Origin: Rhizobium leguminosarum
GTDB lineage: Bacteria > Pseudomonadota > Alphaproteobacteria > Rhizobiales > Rhizobiaceae
DNA: 64,000 nt
Direction: 5' to 3'
NCBI RefSeq assembly: GCF_017876795.1
Contig: NZ_JAGIOR010000001.1
Span: forward strand, 2,258,501 to 2,322,500
Part shown: positions 38,598-47,438 of the stretch, piece by piece
How positions within the stretch are numbered: the stretch's first letter is position 1
How the letters are laid out: every line of letters starts with the position of its first letter
Notes under the pieces: model-generated
Seen by the model: the letters and a program-made list of their open reading frames with translations, nothing else
Told to the model about the DNA's origin: nothing
Databases searched by the model: none
Translations under genes and position numbers: made by a program

Positions 38598-39818
38598 ATG
38601 GACATATCCAAAGGCCCGCGGAGCGTTCTTCGCCACCCCGGCTATCTGAACTTTGCTGCCTCCCGCGTCTTTTCCTCGCTTGCCTTCCAGTCCATCGGCA
38701 TTGCCATGGGCTGGATGATCTATGACCAGACGCACAGCGCCTTTGCGCTCGGCCTCGTCGGCCTCTGCCAGTTCCTGCCGATGGCGCTGCTGACCTTCGT
38801 CGTCGGCCATGTCGCCGACCGGTTCGATCGGCGGCGCATCGGCCTCGTCTGCCAGGTGATCGAGGCGGTGACGGCGCTGGTGCTGGCGGTGGCGACCTGG
38901 CAGCACTGGCTGACGCCGGCCGGCATCCTCGTCGCCGTCACCGTGCTCGGCGCCGTCGTCGCCTTCGAGCGGCCGACCATGGCGGCGCTGCTGCCGAACA
39001 TCGTGCCGGCCTCGATGCTGCAAAAGGCGGTCGCAACCTCCACTTCGCTGATGCAGACGGCGCTGATCATCGGCCCCTCGCTCGGCGGCCTGCTTTACGG
39101 CCTGAACCCGGTGGCGCCCTTTGCCGTGTCGGCGCTGCTCTTTGCCGTCGCAAGCTTCAACGTCATCTCGATCCGCATGCAATGGGCGCCTGCCAAGCGC
39201 GAGCCGGTGACGCTTGCGTCGGTCTTTGCCGGCGTCTCCTTCATCCGCAGCCGGCCGGTGATGCTCGGCACCATCTCGCTCGATCTCTTCGCAGTGCTGC
39301 TCGGTGGCGCGACCGCGCTCTTGCCGATGTTTGCCCACGATATCCTGCATGCCGGCCCCTGGGGACTGGGCTTCTTGCGCGCCGCACCGGCGGTCGGCGC
39401 GCTCGCCATGTCGATCGTGCTGGCCCGCCGGCCGCTGGAAAGCAATGTCGGGCGCAAGATGCTTGCCGCCGTTGCGGTGTTCGGCGTCGCCACCATCGTC
39501 TTTGCGCTCTCCACCAATATCGCGCTTTCCGTCACCGCACTGCTCGTCGTCGGCGCGTCCGATACGGTGAGCGTCGTCGTGCGCAGCTCGCTGGTGCAGC
39601 TTCTGACGCCGGACGAGATGCGAGGCCGCGTCAGCGCCGTCAACTCGCTGTTCATCGGCACCTCCAACCAGCTCGGCGAATTCGAATCCGGCATGATGGC
39701 GGCAGCCCTCGGACCTGTGGCCACCGGCATCGTCGGCGGGCTCGGCACTGTTATCGTCGTGCTTCTGTGGATGCGGCTCTTCCCCGACCTGACCAAGGTC
39801 AAGACGCTGCAGGGTTGA
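38598..39818 (+). CDS. MFS transporter (EntS/DHA3-like)
   Basis: This 406-residue major facilitator of the MFS_3/EntS type is an exporter of small molecules such as siderophores or drugs; the substrate is unknown. It has about 12 segments with motif A (GHVADRFDRRRIGLVCQV), the family motif GAVVAFERPTMAALLPNIVP and SSLVQLLTPDEMRGRVSAVN in the second half. I chose ATG 38598 (MDISKGPRSVLRHPGYLNFA). The upstream in-frame extension to 38451 overlaps the Crp-like stub and lacks transporter character. Confidence 0.9.
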   Translation: MDISKGPRSVLRHPGYLNFAASRVFSSLAFQSIGIAMGWMIYDQTHSAFALGLVGLCQFLPMALLTFVVGHVADRFDRRRIGLVCQVIEAVTALVLAVATWQHWLTPAGILVAVTVLGAVVAFERPTMAALLPNIVPASMLQKAVATSTSLMQTALIIGPSLGGLLYGLNPVAPFAVSALLFAVASFNVISIRMQWAPAKREPVTLASVFAGVSFIRSRPVMLGTISLDLFAVLLGGATALLPMFAHDILHAGPWGLGFLRAAPAVGALAMSIVLARRPLESNVGRKMLAAVAVFGVATIVFALSTNIALSVTALLVVGASDTVSVVVRSSLVQLLTPDEMRGRVSAVNSLFIGTSNQLGEFESGMMAAALGPVATGIVGGLGTVIVVLLWMRLFPDLTKVKTLQG

Positions 39819-39894
39819 TGCATGTCTGGTGCGTTGAAAGCAGCGGCGGCTCCGGTTAGGGTCCGCGCAAATCATTATTCGGCGGGGGCCGCGC

Positions 39895-40491
39895 GTGACG
39901 ATAAGCTTTCTAACCTATGCAATGGCGGCGGTTTTCGCCTTGGCGCCGGCCGCAGCACGGGCCGAATGGCAGGCTGTGGAAGAGGTGCGGCCCTATTCGA
40001 TATCGGGAACGACCGGCGCCGAACTCTACAAATCGATCGGGGCGCGGGGGCCTGAAGCCGGGGCGAGCCGGGCGATCGCGCATACGACATTCAAGCTGAC
40101 CTGGACCCGGAAATACGAACCGCAGGGCAACGCCTGCGTCATCACGACCAACCGGCCGAAGCTCATCATCACCTATACACTGCCGAAGCCATCGGCTGCG
40201 CTGCCGCCGGCCATTGGAAGCAGCTGGGATGCCTTCATTGCGGGCGTGCACGCCCATGAGCGGGTGCATGGCGACACCATCAAGGCGATGGTTAGGGAAA
40301 TCGAGACGACGAGCATCGGCCTTACTGTTGCCGACGACCCCGACTGCAAGAAGATCCGGATAGAGCTGACCCGCCGCCTCGGCGAGATCTCCCAAAGACA
40401 GCGCCAGAGCGGCCGCGACTTCGACAAGATCGAACTCGGCGAAGGCGGCAATATCCAGCAGCTCATCCTCAAGCTGGTGAATGGGCCCTGA
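39895..40491 (+). CDS. DUF922 family periplasmic putative metalloprotease
   Basis: The 198-residue protein has a signal peptide (MTISFLTYAMAAVFALAPAA, cleavage near ARA-EW) and a DUF922 domain with the zinc-protease-like motif AGVHAHERVHGDTIK (HExxH). The family is common in alphaproteobacteria and called a putative secreted Zn-dependent protease; activity is unproven. GTG 39895 is the start that gives the signal peptide. Confidence 0.82.
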   Translation: MTISFLTYAMAAVFALAPAAARAEWQAVEEVRPYSISGTTGAELYKSIGARGPEAGASRAIAHTTFKLTWTRKYEPQGNACVITTNRPKLIITYTLPKPSAALPPAIGSSWDAFIAGVHAHERVHGDTIKAMVREIETTSIGLTVADDPDCKKIRIELTRRLGEISQRQRQSGRDFDKIELGEGGNIQQLILKLVNGP

Positions 40492-40537
40492 TTGGGCCGA
40501 AGCGTGCCGAGAGACGGCCGCTCTGGCGTGTTGAGAC

Positions 40538-40888
40538 TCAGGACGTCCGGATCGTGCCGTCCGGGCTTGCCTGATCGACCGCCGCCGGCAGGTGTTGCGC
40601 GAGGATATTCGCCACCTGGTCTGTCGGCACGCCAAGCTTCTGCGCAAGCGAGACGAGATATTCGTTCGAGAGTGCGGAACGGATTTCGTCTGGCGTGATC
40701 GGCTGGTTTTCGCCACGCCCGAGCCAGGAATTGACACGCGACCCGAGGCCGGCGTCGTTCAGTTTCGTCACCACGCCGTCCAGCCCGCCGAATTGGGAAA
40801 AGGCATCGGACATCAGTCCGCCGAGGCCGCCCGGATGGTTGCTGATCGCCTTGCTCAGCATGCCGCCCAAATTGTCAAACAAACTCAT
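40538..40888 (-). CDS. YidB-like (DUF937) protein
   Basis: This is a 116-residue YidB-type DUF937 protein, small and Gly-rich, of unknown function. It begins MSLFDNLGGMLSKAISNHPG and carries the family pattern GLGSRVNSWLGRGENQPITPDEIRSAL in two adjacent pieces. The stop codon lies 46 bases from that of the DUF922 gene, in convergent arrangement. Confidence 0.85.
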   Translation of the reverse strand: MSLFDNLGGMLSKAISNHPGGLGGLMSDAFSQFGGLDGVVTKLNDAGLGSRVNSWLGRGENQPITPDEIRSALSNEYLVSLAQKLGVPTDQVANILAQHLPAAVDQASPDGTIRTS

Positions 40889-40958
40889 TGCATCCTCCGT
40901 GTGGATCGTTATCGACGCCGCCTTCCGGCGGCGCCTGATATAGCCGAGCGAAATGACG

Positions 40959-41444
40959 TCAGGACTTCAGTTTGCTGTTGCAGATGCTGTAATAGCCGCC
41001 GCCCTTCTTGATCCAGGTGAGGCCGCCCAGGCTGTCATTGGCCTTGTCGACTTTGTATTGATCGAGACAGGTATGCATTCTCGCCTTGCCCGGGGACTCG
41101 CTTGCGTATTTCGCCGAGACCTTGGTGGGGAAGACCACGCCCTTCGGAGCCTTGGTCGTGGTTGCCGGCGGCTCGGATGCATTGTCGGTATTGGCCATCG
41201 TCGGCTCTTCGTTCTTGGCATCGCCCGCAGCAGGTGGGGCGGCCGCAGGTGCTGCCGCCGCATCGGTTCCGCACTGCGCCTTGCGGAAATCGTTCCACTT
41301 CATTCCGTTCAGGCTGTTGGCCGCTTGTGCCGCTTTGTATTTGGCGCTGCATTCGTTCATCGTCAGCGCATTCGCGTGAGATGCGAAGGTGAATGCTCCG
41401 ATACCAAGGGCGACGGCTGTTCCGATAGAAGCAAGTTTGATCAT
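40959..41444 (-). CDS. Secreted Cys-containing protein of unknown function
   Basis: ATG 41444 follows GGAGGATGTATTC and gives a signal peptide (MIKLASIGTAVALGIGAFTF, cleavage near ANA-LT). The mature chain has two related parts, MNECSAKYKAAQAANSLNGM..FRKAQCG and MHTCLDQYKVDKANDSLGGL..YSICNSK, joined by an Ala/Pro-rich linker. It therefore appears to be an internal duplication of a small two-Cys helical unit. It is probably periplasmic; the function is unknown. Confidence 0.7.
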   Translation of the reverse strand: MIKLASIGTAVALGIGAFTFASHANALTMNECSAKYKAAQAANSLNGMKWNDFRKAQCGTDAAAAPAAAPPAAGDAKNEEPTMANTDNASEPPATTTKAPKGVVFPTKVSAKYASESPGKARMHTCLDQYKVDKANDSLGGLTWIKKGGGYYSICNSKLKS

Positions 41445-41711
41445 GAATACATCCTCCACGAGTTGTATTGATGTCGACGCCTGAACGCGGGCACACGCCG
41501 CGTAGGCGGGTGCTGTCAGGCAACACCAGATCGCGGAGCAATACTGTCAAATTTTAGGCATTCATTATATAAGTGAAGAATAAATCAGTAAATGTCGATA
41601 TATCCACCTTGCCGGTCCACTTCCGATCGAGTGAACGGTCGGTCGGTCTGGACCTGCCCGGCTGGTCTCCTATTTCTCCCGTCAGCGTGAGATAGATGGA
41701 GGAGGTGTGCA

Positions 41712-42065
41712 ATGTCCTATGTCGACGGTTTCATCGTGGCGGTGCCGAAGGAAAATATCGAAGCGTATAAGAAATTCTCTGCCTTCGCCGGCTCGATCTG
41801 GAAGGAATATGGCGCGCTCGAATACGTCGAATGCATCGGCGACGATGTGCCGCATGGCGAGTTGACCTCCTTTCCCCGCGCCGTGCAGGCGAAAGAGGAT
41901 GAGGTGGTGGTGTTTTCCTGGATCGTCTATCGGTCGCGGCAGGAGCGCGACGATATCAATGCCAAGGTGATGGCCGATCCCCGGCTCAAGGGCGACCAAT
42001 GGCAGATGCCGTTCGACGGCAAGCGAATGATCTATGGCGGCTTCGAGACGCTGCTCAGGCTCTGA
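41712..42065 (+). CDS. DUF1428 family protein (YbaA-like)
   Basis: This 117-residue DUF1428 protein has a dimeric alpha/beta-barrel fold of unknown function. It has the family sequence MSYVDGFIVAVPKENIEAYK, CIGDDVPHGELTSFPRAV and FDGKRMIYGGFETLLRL at the C-terminus. GGAGGTGTGCA precedes the start. It is complete. Confidence 0.92.
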   Translation: MSYVDGFIVAVPKENIEAYKKFSAFAGSIWKEYGALEYVECIGDDVPHGELTSFPRAVQAKEDEVVVFSWIVYRSRQERDDINAKVMADPRLKGDQWQMPFDGKRMIYGGFETLLRL

Positions 42066-42150
42066 TGCCGGTGCTCCCGCTTTCGAGGCATTGACTTGGC
42101 CGCCGTGACGCGCCAACTCGCGGGGATACACTCCGAGACGGGAGAGCGCT

Positions 42151-42573
42151 TTGCCCCAGACGGTCCTTACACTAGCCACACGCGGGCAGGGACTTTACGA
42201 ATTCACCGACCAGGCGGAGGCATTCGTCAGCGCGTCGGGGCAGGAGGAGGGGCTTCTCACCGTCTTCGTGCGGCACACCTCCTGTTCGCTGCTGATCCAG
42301 GAAAATGCCGATCCCGACGTACAAACCGATCTTCTCGCCTTCTTCCGCCGCCTCGTGCCGCTGGCCTCCGATCCCGCGATGGGCTGGGTCGTGCATAGGG
42401 CCGAGGGGCCGGACGACATGCCGGCGCATATCAAGGCGGCGCTAACTCAGGTGTCGATCGGCATCCCCGTCGCGGGGGCGCGGCTGATGCTCGGCACCTG
42501 GCAGGGCCTTTATCTGTTCGAACATCGCGACCGGCCGCACCGGCGCGAAATCGTCCTGCATCTCAGCACCTGA
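42151..42573 (+). CDS. yjbQ: YjbQ family (UPF0047) protein
   Basis: This 140-residue member of the YjbQ/UPF0047 family can weakly replace thiamine-phosphate synthase in E. coli; its true role is unclear. Conserved features are VFVRHTSCSLLIQENADPDV, DDMPAHIKAALT and the C-terminal GTWQGLYLFEHRDRPHRREI. The TTG start at 42151 gives MPQTVLTLATRGQGLY, matching family length. It is 85 bases after the DUF1428 gene on the same strand. Confidence 0.88.
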   Translation: MPQTVLTLATRGQGLYEFTDQAEAFVSASGQEEGLLTVFVRHTSCSLLIQENADPDVQTDLLAFFRRLVPLASDPAMGWVVHRAEGPDDMPAHIKAALTQVSIGIPVAGARLMLGTWQGLYLFEHRDRPHRREIVLHLST

Positions 42574-42729
42574 AAGGATTAATCCTTCTGAATGAGAACT
42601 GAATGCGCGGTTCGAACGCCATTCAGTTTGCAGCGTCTACTGTCGAGACAATCCCTGACGGGAGAGTTCAGGCATGTCGCGCGATAACGACATGCGTAAA
42701 GACAAAGAACAAATCGACGGAGACACCCC

Positions 42730-43035
42730 ATGACGCATTTGCTCGCCAAAGCCTCGCTTGCCGCATTGCTCGCCCTCTGCTCCATTCCGGTCACGGCTTC
42801 CACCGCGGCAGCCGCAGGGCCGCAGACGAACTTCGTCGTCGAAGCGCAATACTATCGTCCGATCCGCGGTTGCTCGCCGATGCACGCGGTGCGCAAGGCG
42901 CGCGACTTCGGCCTGCGCGATGCCCGCATCACCCGCATGTCGCCGCGCGTCGTCGTCGTTGCCGGGCGTGAGCGCCGCGGCTGGGACAAGATCACCTTCG
43001 CAAATGTCCGCGGCTGCCCGCTGATCCGGCGCTAG
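42730..43035 (+). CDS. Small secreted protein (first of a tandem pair)
   Basis: The 101-residue protein has a signal peptide (MTHLLAKASLAALLALCSIP, cleavage near AAA). The conserved C-terminal module reads RGCSPMHAVRKARDFGLRDA, then ITRMSPRVVVVAGRERRGWD and KITFANVRGCPLIRR. The next gene ends in a similar module, so the two are tandem paralogues. Two Cys, one near each end of the module, may form a disulfide in the periplasm. Function unknown. Remnants of palindromic repeats lie just upstream (42600-42700). Confidence 0.75.
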   Translation: MTHLLAKASLAALLALCSIPVTASTAAAAGPQTNFVVEAQYYRPIRGCSPMHAVRKARDFGLRDARITRMSPRVVVVAGRERRGWDKITFANVRGCPLIRR

Positions 43036-43268
43036 CGATAGGCCCGAAAATCGGAATCGGTTTTCGGAAAGCATGATGCGCAACGCGTCTGAAAGACTTC
43101 CCGGCAAGCGCCCAAGCGGCGCTTGCCGGCCGCTTTTGCCTTGACGGCGACACTTTCACTTGTCTCTTGTCTAACCCGTATGGGTGATTCCCAAATGACG
43201 CTTCGGCGGAATGCGGAGTAATAGACGGGCGGCCCGGCCGCACCGACTTTCAAACGAAAGGTTTTTCG

Positions 43269-43628
43269 ATGATGCAGTTTTTGGCAAAGGCGGGTCTTGC
43301 CGCCATGCTGACAGCCGGCACCCTTGCCGGCACGGTGGCGCCTGCCGCCGCGCAGTTGAATATCATAATCGGCGATCAGGATCGTGATCAGCCGCGGGAT
43401 TACCGCCGTCCGCCGCCCGGCTATGAACGTCCACCTCTGGGCTACGATCGCCGGCCGCGCGGGTGCGATCCGCGTCTTGCTCAAGATATGGCCCGGGATT
43501 ATGGCTTCCGCCGCGCCCGCGTCGTCGATATCACGCCGCGCCGAGTTATCGTCCAGGGCTGGACACGTCGCGGTCCCGACGAGATAAGCTTCGGCAACGT
43601 CCGAGGCTGCCCCGCTCTGCGCCGCTGA
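43269..43628 (+). CDS. Small secreted protein (second of a tandem pair)
   Basis: The 119-residue paralogue of the previous gene has a signal peptide (MMQFLAKAGLAAMLTAGTLA, cleavage near AAA-Q) and an inserted Pro/Arg/Tyr-rich stretch (PRDYRRPPPGYERPPLGYDR). The same C-terminal module follows (RGCDPRLAQDMARDYGFRRA, ITPRRVIVQGWTRRGPD, EISFGNVRGCPALRR). The start is one of two consecutive ATG codons. Function unknown. Confidence 0.75.
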   Translation: MMQFLAKAGLAAMLTAGTLAGTVAPAAAQLNIIIGDQDRDQPRDYRRPPPGYERPPLGYDRRPRGCDPRLAQDMARDYGFRRARVVDITPRRVIVQGWTRRGPDEISFGNVRGCPALRR

Positions 43629-43808
43629 TATCAAGTAGAATACCGCCTGGTCTCCCCGATGCGGCGGCCAGAACCGCCTTTGCCAGTCTCCCCGGATCGG
43701 CAAGGGCGGTTTTGTTTTTGTAGAATTCTTTTGCGCTCAGTTTGACTCCGCCGTCTCCTCGGCGTCATCCAGGCATTGGCCCACAGCTGATCCGGTTGTC
43801 GGTGGCTG

Positions 43809-43945
43809 CCCCTCACCCTAGCCCTCTCCCCGTAAACGGGGCGAGGGGACGTGGCCTGCGAGGTGTTGGTGAGAGACGGAAAGGTTGCGGCTATCCCCCT
43901 TCGCCCCGCGAGCGGGGAGAAGGTGCCGGCAGGCGGATGAGGGGC
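43809..43945. repeat. RIME-like intergenic mosaic element (copy 2)
   Basis: This copy has CCCTCACCCTAGCCCTCTCC, the CCGTAAACGGGGCGAGGGG palindrome, the CGCCCCGCGAGCGGGG hairpin and a GGATGAGGGG end. It is the shorter, standard form compared with copy 1. It sits downstream of the minus-strand SIMPL gene and may end its transcript. Confidence 0.88.
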
Positions 43946-43964
43946 TGACGCGCAGCACCATCAT

Positions 43965-44705
43965 TTACTGTTCGATGGCAAAGGTCACGGTGACGCTGAC
44001 ATTGTAGTTGTTCTCGCCGCCCTGGACGGGAACGGCAGTGTCGGAGGCTTCCTTCATCATCGTTGCGCGATAGGCGGGCTGCGGCATCGGGCGGGGGACG
44101 TTCTCGGTGATCTCGATGATGCGGCCGAGCTTGACGCCGGCGGCTTCGCTTAGCGTCTTCGCCTTCTTGACGGCCTCGGCGACGGCATTCTTGCGCGCCG
44201 CTTCAAGAGCTGCTTCCGGTTTGTCATTGGTGAACTGGATGTCGCCGCCCTGGTTGATACCGAGGGTGACGGACTGGTCGATCACCTGGCCGAGTTTGGC
44301 GAGATCGCGCAGCCTGACGGTGACCGAATTGATGGTCTGGTAGCCGATCAGCTGCGGCTGCTGTTGCTGGCCATCGACCGGCTGCGGATAGTTGTATTGC
44401 GGCTGGATGGAAAAGCCGGAGGTCTGCAGATCACGTTCGGCAATGCCGCCGTCCTTCAGCGCCTTCAGCACCTCGTTCATCGCCTTGTTGTTCTCATCAA
44501 GCGCTTCGCGGGCGGTCTTCGCCTGCTTTACGACCGCGAGATTGACGACCGCCATATCGGGAGCGATGGCCGATTCGCCATCGCCGGTCACCGAAATCAC
44601 CGCCTCGCGCGGCTTTGCCTCCTGCGCCCATGCAGGCGCTGCGCTGCCAAGCGGCAGAGCCAGAAGAGCAGTCATGAGAAGTGTCTTGGAGAGAATCGGC
44701 GCCAT
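43965..44705 (-). CDS. SIMPL domain (DUF541) periplasmic protein
   Basis: The 246-residue protein has a signal peptide (MAPILSKTLLMTALLALPLG, cleavage near AWA-Q) and a SIMPL/DUF541 domain. Family landmarks are VISVTGDGESAIAPDMAVVN, NNKAMNEVLKALKDGGIAER, LQTSGFSIQPQYNY and the Cys-free C-terminal ENNYNVSVTVTFAIEQ. Members of this family (BP26 of Brucella, YggE of E. coli) form periplasmic oligomers linked to stress; the precise role is unknown. Confidence 0.92.
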   Translation of the reverse strand: MAPILSKTLLMTALLALPLGSAAPAWAQEAKPREAVISVTGDGESAIAPDMAVVNLAVVKQAKTAREALDENNKAMNEVLKALKDGGIAERDLQTSGFSIQPQYNYPQPVDGQQQQPQLIGYQTINSVTVRLRDLAKLGQVIDQSVTLGINQGGDIQFTNDKPEAALEAARKNAVAEAVKKAKTLSEAAGVKLGRIIEITENVPRPMPQPAYRATMMKEASDTAVPVQGGENNYNVSVTVTFAIEQ

Positions 44706-45028
44706 GTTTCATTCCCTAGTTGTCGTTTCCCGGAACCACTTTCTGTCGGTTGATTGTGAAGCTATTGCGGCGGAAGGGAAGGGTGGATGCGCACGGAGAT
44801 AAAAATTTGCGGGGGCGTGCGGGAGGAACTCGAATCCGGCTCGACGGTGAATAACGGAGAGGGGGGCGCCACGGCACGCCCTCTCCATTCTGGGCACGGA
44901 CATCACCGGCTTGGTCTGCATTCCCACGGTTTCGCAGACGCCGAAGGCCGGCCTGTCGACTGGATCCTAGTTCCGGAAGGAATTGCCTGATTCTTGAGCA
45001 GAAGCCGCTGACGGCTTCGCGACGGGCT
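44706..45028. other. Intergenic space, nothing recognised
   Basis: These 323 bases lie between the SIMPL gene start and the end of the 48-residue frame. They should include the SIMPL promoter. I see no repeat, RNA gene or coding frame that I can support. Confidence 0.35.
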
Positions 45029-45175
45029 TTACGCGCCGAAATCGTCCATAAACGACGGATGGATCGCAGGCTTGCGCTCTTCGCGCGCGTCGCGAAAACG
45101 CTGGGGAACCGCACCGAGACCAGTGACAAAACGGGTCAGGAGATTGCGGTTGAAAAGTTTATGCAGGGCACTCAT
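45029..45175 (-). CDS. Small 48-residue protein
   Basis: This short frame reads MSALHKLFNRNLLTRFVTGL then GAVPQRFRDAREERKPAIHP, ending MDDFGA. It has an amphipathic basic N-terminus and an acidic end, and its composition is protein-like rather than random. No family is recognised. It could be a conserved rhizobial small protein, but comparison is needed to be sure. Confidence 0.4.
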   Translation of the reverse strand: MSALHKLFNRNLLTRFVTGLGAVPQRFRDAREERKPAIHPSFMDDFGA

Positions 45176-45421
45176 GGCAGTTCACTCATTCTTTTTTTTG
45201 TTAGCCGGCAGCATATATTTTGGCCAAGCTGCCATCGCAATGGGCAATTTTACATGACAGTTATGCGACAGTGCATGGCTCGGAGGCAGCTGAAAGGCGA
45301 TCACATTGGCGTTAGACGGGGCCGGGGCGGCCAACTGCTATAAATCCTCACAATCATGCGTGATCGCGTGGTAGATTGCCCTCTTGGGCTAAAATCAGGC
45401 CCCTCCGAAGGAGAAGCTCAG

Positions 45422-45613
45422 ATGAACCGATTTTTCGCATTTATCGCGACCGGAACGCTGATCAGCCTTGCCGCGATCACTTCGGCCTGCACTTCATCCG
45501 GAAGCCTCGACCAGACTTCGTCGATCGGCGGCTATTATCAGGAGGAGCTGCCGCTAAACCCGGCCTGCAGGGGTGGGTTCAGGCCTAGTAACGGCGGCAC
45601 CTGCAGCTATTAG
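45422..45613 (+). CDS. Small lipoprotein
   Basis: ATG 45422, after GGAGAAGCTCAG, gives a 63-residue protein. It has a lipoprotein signal (MNRFFAFIATGTLISLAAIT, lipobox-like TSAC) and a short tail with SIGGYYQEELPLNPACRGGF and a final TCSY. A gene facing it at 45880-46074 encodes a related lipoprotein with the same PACRxGF..CSY ending, so the two are paralogues. Function unknown. Confidence 0.65.
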   Translation: MNRFFAFIATGTLISLAAITSACTSSGSLDQTSSIGGYYQEELPLNPACRGGFRPSNGGTCSY

Positions 45614-45879
45614 AAAAGAGTCCTGAGCACTATGTCGGAGGACGAAGTCAGCCTGATGCTGTCATGGCGATAGCCGATGTTTCGCCCCCACATCGCCCCT
45701 ATGGCCCAATCCACGACTGGCTTGTCATGGACCGAGCAAGCGGAGTTTGCAGTTAGGCAATTACGACCAACTGCCTGCAGCCGGCGGCTCCACTTTTCCA
45801 TCTGACAAGCATGGCCGTGCCGAAAGATGCGGCACCGACCCAAGGACCTGTCACGGCACTGACGGCCACTTTTCCAGCG

Positions 45880-46074
45880 CTAATAGCTGCACGGACGATC
45901 ATTGCCGAATCCATCACGGCAGGCGGGCCGGAGGGCAAAATCAGCGCTGTGAGGGGTATACCCGACCGAGCCCGTTTGCACCGAGTCATGTGAGCTCGTA
46001 GTGCAGGACGATGCCGACATGGAGATGACCAAGACGGCTGTCATGGCTGCCAATAGTTTGCGAGTTTGAAGCAT
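45880..46074 (-). CDS. Small lipoprotein (paralogue of 45422)
   Basis: ATG 46074 (MLQTRKLLAAMTAVLVISMS, then ASSC) gives a 64-residue lipoprotein whose tail ends FALRPACRDGFGNDRPCSY, like its neighbour. An upstream ATG at 46089 adds five residues. The pair is convergent with about 266 bases between the stop codons, suggesting an inverted duplication. Function unknown. Confidence 0.6.
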   Translation of the reverse strand: MLQTRKLLAAMTAVLVISMSASSCTTSSHDSVQTGSVGYTPHSADFALRPACRDGFGNDRPCSY

Positions 46075-46358
46075 ATGACCATCCAGCATTGCCCAAAGAG
46101 TGTCCTTGTATTCCTGACAACTAGGGTCGATGTGGCATTCCGATAACTGTGCTTGTCGATCAAGATTTCGTTATTTGTTGACAAACCTTCGCCAGCTTCA
46201 CCCGAGGGCTATTCCTAACCCGGGGGAGCCCGTTAGCTCTCCAAATAGCCACGCTAATTAGGAAACGCCCGCCGCCGAGATATTCGGTTTTCCGGCTTGG
46301 GCCGTGCCACAATGAACATCACCGCTTTGGACGCCTGCTCGGCGTCCAAGGTTATCAC

Positions 46359-46568
46359 TCAGTGAAGCCCTTGCAGTCTGTTCCGCCGCTCTGCCAGCAG
46401 TTCATTTTGAACCAAATTCCTGGCATTGTCCGAAAGACCATTCGGCCCGAGCAGGCCAAGTTCGGTAAACCGCGCTTCGATTTCCTTAGGAATGCTATCC
46501 GCTTCGTGTTGGCAAAGGCGCACAAGCCACTTCCATTCGTCGCTAGTCATATCCCTGTGCACGACCAT
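46359..46568 (-). CDS. Hypothetical 69-residue protein
   Basis: The frame reads MVVHRDMTSDEWKWLVRLCQ, HEADSIPKEIEARFTELGLL and ends RNRLQGLH. It is soluble and helical, with a possible small helix-turn-helix. No family is recognised. It lies at the left edge of the accessory patch, next to a truncated recombinase, and may belong to that acquired material. Confidence 0.4.
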   Translation of the reverse strand: MVVHRDMTSDEWKWLVRLCQHEADSIPKEIEARFTELGLLGPNGLSDNARNLVQNELLAERRNRLQGLH

Positions 46569-46715
46569 GAATTGCTACCCCTCCCGAGAACAACGATATC
46601 CATTAATAAGTACCACAACTTCTATCGAAACGCAGGTGGCTCGACGATCAGGCTGATCATGCGCGTATCAATCCGCCGAAACCGCCACAGGCGAGGGACA
46701 TCTTCACGCCGTTAA

Positions 46716-47237
46716 ATGCGCCTCTCCGAACTCGTGGGCCTTGATCACAGTGCAGTCACCATCGGCACAGGTGCGCACATCCGGTGTTTTGGGAAGGGGC
46801 GCAAGGAACGCACTACGCCGATCACCAGAATGCTCAATGCTACGCTCAAGGCCTGGTTGGATGAGCCGCCGGTTGGGAACGGCAGTGCTCTTTTCCCGAC
46901 CGTTCGCGGCGGGCGAATGAGCCCTGATGCAGTCCAGTATCTTCTGGCCAAATACGTTTTGGCAGCATCGAAGGGCTGCCCGTCGTTACGATTAAAGCGG
47001 ATATCACCCCATGTCCTTCGACATAGCGCGGCGATGGAGTTATTGGATGCTGGTGTGGACAGCACGGTGATCTCATTGTGGCTCGGCCATGAGTCCACGC
47101 GGTCCACGCAGCCGTACTTGCATGCCCACCTGGCAATCAAGGAAGCCGCTCTAGCCAAGATCGACCCGTTCAATAAACAATCGCCTGGCAGGTTCAGCGC
47201 TGGCGATGAGCTATTGGCGTTTCTCGACAAACTTTGA
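46716..47237 (+). pseudogene. Tyrosine recombinase, C-terminal fragment
   Basis: The frame is the catalytic half of a site-specific tyrosine recombinase. It has the first Arg region (MRLSELVGLDHSAV), RKERTTPITRML, the HxLRHSAAM box (ISPHVLRHSAAMELLDAGVD), LGHESTRSTQPYLHAH with the Tyr nucleophile, and a short tail. The N-terminal DNA-binding domain is missing; upstream sequence does not continue the family in any frame. This type often occurs in sets of three recombinase genes on plasmids and transposons. It is inactive here. Confidence 0.85.
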
Positions 47238-47438
47238 TCCCTGGCGGAGCCGATGACATCGCGGTGAGGGCCGCGATGTCACGACGAGCCCACCAATCAT
47301 CGAGGAGCTTTCACTAAGGGCCTGAGACGGAACAAACGATTCGTTAGATCTTGGTAGATTACTTGGTGTAGAGATGAGCGATGCTGGACGGAGGTTAAAC
47401 TTTCTGATTCAGTGGGCGAATGAATTTGAGCGACCTGG

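Noticed and set aside
38517..39875. Open frame of 452 codons opposite the MFS gene
   Set aside because: His/Asp/Arg-rich shadow frame; the MFS gene on the other strand has clear transporter motifs.
46716..47237. Active integrase of an island at 45.6-56 kb
   Set aside because: The N-terminal half is missing and no matching attachment repeats were found near 45600-46300.
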